Source of the DNA: Pyrrhosoma nymphula
Lineage: Eukaryota; Arthropoda; Insecta; Odonata; Coenagrionidae
Assembly: GCA_963573305.1 (NCBI GenBank)
Contig: OY754336.1
Location: 248,001-312,000, forward strand
Direction: 5' to 3'
DNA length: 64,000 nucleotides
Of the stretch, positions 58,524 to 64,000 are shown piece by piece. A program made the translations under genes and the position numbers. The notes below the pieces were generated by a model. The model searched no databases. It was not told where the DNA came from and was given only the letters and a program-made list of their open reading frames with translations. Numbering within the stretch: position 1 is the stretch's first letter; the number at the start of each line of letters is the position of its first letter.

Positions 58524-58587
58524 ACTAATGCCGATAAAGGATTATAAAAGGATTATACTAATGCCGATAAAGGATTATAAAAGGGAT
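58524..58587 (+). repeat. 33-bp tandem duplication
   Basis: ACTAATGCCGATAAAGGATT then ATAAAAGGATTAT (58524-58556) is repeated at 58557-58587 with a small change at the end. The unit length is a multiple of three, but the surrounding frame is not a recognised gene. Confidence 0.8.
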
Positions 58588-58589
58588 AA

Positions 58590-60199
58590 CTTTCGTAGGT
58601 GGAAGAATGCAATCCATAGAGAGCGAGGCGTAAATAGGAGTCGATATACGCAACGAACATTGGAGGAGATGGAGAGAAGGAAGCCGGGGCAGTATATCAC
58701 GGCGGCGGCGGATGTGAGTGCTTGTCGGCGATAAAAGTTCGTCGCCAATCGTGGAGACATCTGTTGCTCCACCGCCTTCGTGGAAAAACTATGCCCCGAT
58801 TCCACCCTGCCCCTGTCACACCCCCGTTCCCAACCCCTTCCCCCATGTGCCTCCAATAGCGTTCCTTACGTCCCACGGTCGTTTAGCGAACGCCGGTCAA
58901 GGGGTGATGTGGGCAAGATTGAGATGTTGACCCAGCCGCCCCCGCGTGGGTCCGCTTATTAAAAATGAGGGCCTCATCCTCTCCGTCGCATCAAGAAGAT
59001 TCCACCGCAGAATGAAAGTTGTCATTTTGTTCATACCCGTGTGGCTTATTGAAAAATGTGAGCCCCACCAGATGAATTCCACAAAATCCTTCGTCCAATT
59101 TGTTCCACATCTATACAGGGAATTTGTACCTGGAAGGGCTTAATGTCAATTCAAAGTGCACAGGCAAAATATTTTCACTTTTTATCCGTTATTTTTCTGT
59201 AAAATACAAACGTAGTTCATGCAAAAAAGTGACATATGACGCGCATTTTAACAGGGAACCTAATGATAAAACCCAAAAGCGTGAGTTCAATGGAAGTGGC
59301 ATTGAAGTCAGCTCCTTGCGCTCCAAAAAGCAATCACTTTGCTGCATGTTTGTTAGGAAATTTGTATACTTAGTAGCGAATTTAAATTCTCCCAATATTT
59401 TGGCATTAATGTATGTGAAGGCAGAATTTGTTTTTCAAACTGCATAGATTGATGGTGGGATTTCACATTTGTCCTGATCCACAGAGTGGTTAGGGAATCG
59501 CATTCGAAGGACACCCCCTCCCCTCCTGCTACCAATTCCTCTCAAAGCCCCCTCTCCCCCCAAGAGACCTCCATCGGAGAAAGCATAACCACCACCTCCC
59601 ATTGTTGGCGAGGTCCCTCTCCGTCCCTTACTCCCAGGGAGGCCGACCCGTAGGGCGCCCACGACGTATCCGGCAGGAGAAAGATCGATACGCTCCGTCA
59701 TGCGGTTTGCCTCCCCCTCCCGCCCATTCCCTCCCCCGACAACAACACTACACTCTCCTCCCCGGCGGCGGCGGCGGCGGCTGCACCCATCCCTCCCTCC
59801 TCCCCCGCCCTCCACTGATGACCCGGGCCTTCCCGCCAAGCGATCTCCGGCGCTATTCGCGCCCCACTACTCTCCACATCCAAACCTCCCATCATCAAGA
59901 AAGGGATCGGTTTATTGTGGTCACTATGGTACTAGCTTTCCACACTTACCACAGACTTCAAATCCTAATTAGAAGCAGACATGTTTCAGTTGAATCCCGA
60001 TCCCTGCTTGGGGGCTAACGAAAGTGGAGAGAACTTCAGGTATAAAACTCCATCCGTTGGATAGGACGTCAAGACAACTTCATCGGTATAACTGTGGACC
60101 CTTCGGTTCTTTCTTTCAATGTAGGCTAATGCCTATGCAGGGATTCTCTCCTTCATTTCCATCTCCATTCTCTCTCCTACATTTCCCAAATAATCCTTG
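58590..60199. other. No gene recognised; C-rich block 59500-59850
   Basis: The plus strand is pyrimidine- and GC-rich around 58780-58860 and 59500-59850, with a CGG/GGC trinucleotide run at about 59764-59780. Overlapping low-complexity frames on both strands are compositional. Confidence 0.4.
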
Positions 60200-60602
60200 T
60201 CTTGCCGACTTACCCAAATACTTCCCCTATCCTCAGTGCTGTAGATGAATTCAATTATCTCATTACCTTACTTCATATGGCTATCCCCAGACTATCCTTT
60301 GTCAAGCGCTCACTTCACTACCGCCTCTCCTCCCTACTAAATTCTTTCCCTGATAATAGTGATCCTTCTTTTCTCTCTTCAAACTCATTTATCAATCTCG
60401 CCATGTCCCATTTTCCTATGAATAAATAATACCTCTCCCATTTACCTCCCTTTACACCTACGTTTTATTTGTATTTTTTATTATTTTCACCGTATACCAA
60501 TTGTTTTCATTGATTGTTTTTGTCTTTATTTAATGTTTGTTACTGCGGTAACGTTAAATTGGCAGAATTGCTGTACGTGAGCAATTACTTAAATAAATAA
60601 AG
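60200..60602 (+). mobile_element. Possible LINE 3' end
   Basis: A plus frame ending at 60429 reads SAVDEFNYLITLLHMAIPR, then RSLHYRLSSLLNSFPDNSD, followed by about 170 bp of T-rich UTR-like sequence and an AAATAAATAAAG end at 60591-60602. The layout (C-terminal frame, 3' UTR, short repeat tail) resembles the Jockey-like element at 20372-21003, but I do not recognise the protein. Confidence 0.35.
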
Positions 60603-60620
60603 AAACTGTTGGTCACCTCC

Positions 60621-60950
60621 TTTAATCACTAATGCTATCGTTCATTTCGTTCTCAACAAGGGCAGACTGTTGTCGACACAGAGGGTTGCTCTTCACCCTT
60701 GCTACGTTCCTCAGTTAACTCCACCATTGACCAACCTATCTATCTATCCTTGATGGAAAAAATCAGCCCAGCTAATGCTATCACTATATTTTTATAAATA
60801 TTTAATATTTAATCACTAATGCTATCGTTCATTTCGTTCTCAACAAGAGTAGACTGTTTTCGACCCAGAGGGTTGCTCTTCACCCTTGCACCGTTCCTCA
60901 ATTCACTCCACCCTTGACCAACCTATCTATTCTTGATGGCACAAATCAGC
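60621..60950 (+). repeat. Direct duplication, about 145-bp units 187 bp apart
   Basis: 60621-60767 and 60808-60950 are about 90% alike: TTTAATCACTAATGCTATCG, TTCATTTCGTTCTCAACAAG, AGACTGTT.TCGAC, CAGAGGGTTGCTCTTCACCC, TTGACCAACCTATCTAT and CTTGATGG occur in both in order. The 40-bp spacer is AT-rich. Confidence 0.85.
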
Positions 60951-63900
60951 ATATCTGTCGGTCGCCAGCCCTAATACCTCATCACCAGCACTATAGCCTC
61001 CCCTTTTCCAAGGCTCTCTCGTCAAATACTCGCCGCCCTCCTCCCCCTTCCCTCTCTCGCAAGGAACACGGCCACCCACCCGCAAGCTCACCCCCCATTC
61101 CCGGCACACCCGAACCACCCGATGGAAAATTCGGAAATTCTCGATCCGTCACGAGAAGCGAGGCGGTGGGAAAATCTTCCGAGTCTTCTCCCGTATCCGA
61201 CTGAGCGAACCGACAGAATCCGTGCTTTTACAGCCACTCTTCTTTTGCTGTGCCAACTTTATCGCTCCTCCGCTCCGGGAAATTAAACTTCCGAGGAGGG
61301 AAAGGAAAAGAAATCTACCGGAGATGTTTGCACATCGGTTCATGTTGGATGAATACTTCCCCCAACTTATTTGATACAATCGCCTATCGAGGCCTGCAAA
61401 AAGCCCCGTTGACGTCCATGGTGACCTTAACTATTAGTCAAGGCTGGCTCGATCGACTGGGTTCCGTTGGCATTTCGTTAACAAGAGGTATGGGCAGGTT
61501 GCGCTCTCGTTAAACCGTTGTAAGATTTATGGCGGAAGCATTAATTTGTCAGGTAACGCATGGTGCCCTGGAAATTACCAGAGATGTATTCGGGCTTGTA
61601 TCCAAACTGTTGGAGGGGATCGTATCCGTAGATGGAATTAAAAACGGAAATATAATTTAAAAACCGGTATAAAGCCATAAAACCACACTATGCAACACAT
61701 TACCGCACACAAGCAAAGATAAATCATAAATAAGTGTTCTATCTTCATCCCACAACTGAATATACCGCCGTGGTTGACTCATATAGCAACAATAAATTAG
61801 CGGAATATGGGTAGGTACCCCAGAGGAATTGTCTTCAAGCTATTTCCATATTCAATTTTCGCACTCATAATCACACGATGAGAAATTTACAATAAATATT
61901 TCTTCATATAAATATGACGCTCCAAGCAGGAATTATTAGTTAGAAAAACCACTTTAATTAACCAATTATTTACGAATGCTATTGAATTAAAATGGCTCTA
62001 ATGCTGGTTATGCGGTGCAAATATTAATCAGGTTTTTTTAAGAATGCAGGGGTAACGCCGTCTTCATTATTGGGACGCCAGAGCCCTAATATTCGGGCTT
62101 AAACATCAAGGAATGGCCTAACATGTTCACGACCGAGGAGAGATTAATGGGCTTCTGACTATTAAGGGCAGGTATTTAAGCCTCGCAAATTCCTGACCAT
62201 CAACAGGTCAGGACATAATAAGATGTTTCACAAAGTTTACCCAAAGTTGACCAGCAGTGATAAAAACTTGAATACCACGAGTATCGACCTGAAATTAGAT
62301 CCCCTAAAAAAATCGAATGTTCTCTTCAGGTTTAACTTGCGACGGCCCTTGAAACTTCGCTGCGATAAATTATGGGACGATATTCAAGGAACAGGGAATA
62401 TCTCTGAGTAAGCATGAATCCGCGACGCGAGTGATTTGTCGACGCGGCTGGAAAGACTTACGCGCTCAAAACTTTCGCGGCATGTAGGTACGTACTGCCA
62501 TAGAGTAGTCTTCTGTACTACGTGGTACTGAATAACTGCAGAAGGAAGAAGTACCGAATCTTGGCTGAAATTGAACATCTGACTCAGACTAAGTGAGGCT
62601 CACGCTTTTTCAACCTACAAAAGTATTTTCACGTTTGTTTTTCAATAAACTGTTTAAAAACGTTATTCGTATGAAGTATTAGATTATTAGTCTCCCCAAT
62701 GTTATCTTCCTGAAGAAAGGGTTAAACCCATCTCCCCTTATTTGCCAACTTTCACCCAGGGAGGCATACGATAGATACGATAAAAGGCATACGATAGAAA
62801 CACCAGAGAAATTTATTTTAAAGAACGGCCACGGTTTTCTTGCCATGGCGTCTTTCTTACGCCAAGACTTTCCCTATCTCTGAGGGTTAGGTTGAGAATA
62901 AACGAGATCAAGAATCAGAGTGAATGATACGGGTTAAGAGAAGAATATCTCAATTCAATCATTTAAAATTGGCACATCAGTAGAAATTAAAAGTAACATT
63001 GTTCCTAAATTTACTGAACGATTACTAGATATTATTTTCTAAAAATGTATTTAAACATAAGAGGGAGAATTTGAAACTTTTCATTACACACATCGAAAAA
63101 AGAAACATAACTCAGGTTTCAAAGCGCAAGCATCATATTTAAGTTTCCATGCAGGCTTTGACCCGGATTTGAATAGATTAGTATCGCCTGAAAATGGCAG
63201 AAATGGAAGCCTGGGACGTGATTTTTTTCTCATTGTGGTACTACTATTCAATGTCATTTCAATTCAATGCTAAAATAGATGACAAGAATTTATTCACTAC
63301 GCAATTCCAACAAGTTAATGTGGAGCAAGAGTTATTTATAAGAGACACGATCGAGAACCGGGACTAATCCACCAAAGAATCACTCACTGACGTGAGAAAT
63401 CCGACCCCAGAATTAAAAAAATGAGCCAAAGCGGAAATGCTCCTTAAATTTCCCCTTCTCAGCACACAAGCGATAAGTGCCGACATGCGCGCCCAGTCAT
63501 CCGTTAAACTGTCCCCCTGCCCGGAACAGGTAGGGCGTCGTCAAGATGAACTGGAGAGCAGACTGAAGTGAGGGAGGGATGATTGAGAGGAGCAGAATCA
63601 ATGGAACGCCCTGTCTGGCTCGGGCGGCCAAGAGGAGAATAAAATGACCGGCAGTAAAGGATCTCTCTTCCAGCCATCGGAAATCATTTTCCCTCGCTCG
63701 CCGATATACGTGGGCATATGTATGTACGGTGCCTAGGTACACCGCTGAGGAATCCCATCGCAGAGAGGTTGCTCTTGACGTCCCAATATGAAATTGCGAG
63801 GATGCCCCGCCGTAGGAAACGTTTTTTTTATCCCTTGGAGTGATGGTGTCAAGTAAAAAACACTATTAAGGCCACGGAATACTATCTCAATTAAAACAAA

Positions 63901-64000
63901 AACCTTGAAATTGTGGACTGTTCTCAAATGATAATGAATCCTGGCAACTACGGGACTCGGCCCAGGGGGCCGGGCGTCGTGCCCGGCAGCGGTGGGAGCA
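60951..64000. other. No gene recognised
   Basis: 60960-61120 is pyrimidine-rich. 62775-62803 holds a short duplication (GGCATACGATAGA twice). The last 40 bp are GC-rich with a palindrome GCCGGGC..GCCCGGC (63969-63987) cut off by the window end. Confidence 0.4.

Larger units (their letters stand above)
30881..64000 (-). other. Upstream intron and/or 5' flank of Homer (partial)
   Basis: Inferred. The preceding exon should carry a 5' UTR and only about five coding bases (ATGGG), so it would be hard to see by translation. I checked ATGGG followed by GT on the minus strand and found only poor donors (for example ATGGGTATAT and ATGGGTGCAG). The first coding exon is either outside the window or not recognisable. 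The span contains a possible Psq-type exon on the opposite strand and many mobile elements. Confidence 0.5.

Noticed and set aside
61083..61110. First Homer exon (ATGGG plus donor) on minus strand
   Set aside because: The ATGGGGGGTGAGC here would put the donor in the wrong phase for the Homer exon, and the surroundings are low-complexity C-rich sequence.
1..64000. CRISPR arrays, bacterial operons, viral genomes
   Set aside because: No regularly spaced repeats, Shine-Dalgarno-led gene runs or viral structural genes were seen. The window is eukaryotic intronic DNA.

Overview
The window looks like the interior of a very large gene in an intron-rich, transposon-laden invertebrate, most likely an insect or other arthropod. 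There are no bacterial-style operons. The long open frames that exist mostly sit in biased GC- or purine-rich DNA, or are antisense to decayed retroelements.

The only confident host coding sequence is one 157-bp exon on the minus strand (30699-30855). It encodes the N-terminal part of the EVH1 domain of Homer, the post-synaptic/calcium-signalling scaffold. It has a polypyrimidine tract and AG acceptor upstream and a GTAAGT donor downstream. I found no other Homer exon, so the window is best read as this exon plus parts of two introns, each larger than about 30 kb. A second, weaker candidate lies on the plus strand at 35837-35991: an exon-like Psq-type helix-turn-helix segment that may be a transposase relic or an exon of a nested gene.

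Most of the rest is an archive of mobile elements. There are three relics of one RTE/BovB-like (or related) LINE type, all on the minus strand (about 2.9-3.5, 21.0-21.2 and 53.1-53.7 kb). A CR1/Jockey-group LINE with a ruined catalytic motif lies at 16.3-17.1 kb. A Jockey-like LINE 3' end with an ATAAA-repeat tail (20.4-21.0 kb) abuts an RTE relic. A Helitron 3' end carries its helicase tail, hairpin and CTAG terminus (13.3-13.7 kb). A hAT-type MITE has a perfect 8-bp target duplication (18.9-19.3 kb). Two copies of a TTAA-flanked MITE lie 20 kb apart (22.7 and 42.6 kb), and one carries a nested insertion that the other lacks. A 1.3-kb element has roughly 100-bp inverted repeats and a CTA duplication (33.7-35.0 kb).

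There are two kinds of SINE. One has a 5S rRNA-derived head and a shared body motif (11.2, 36.5 and 49.6 kb). The other is tRNA-derived (20.1, 29.2, 35.7 and weaker candidates).

The most unusual signal is a dispersed family of fold-back repeats at about ten places. Each has a CTGANGA - small stem-loop - GAAAC core, often followed by CCGGTCG, which resembles the conserved core of hammerhead ribozymes such as those described in Penelope-like retroelements and retrozymes. The largest copy is a 307-bp near-palindrome at 58.05-58.36 kb. Several blocks of strongly purine-rich plus strand (10.2-10.7, 11.8-12.1, 37.1-37.7, 38.5-39.0, 43.4-43.7, 55.4-55.6 kb) account for most of the spurious long open frames.
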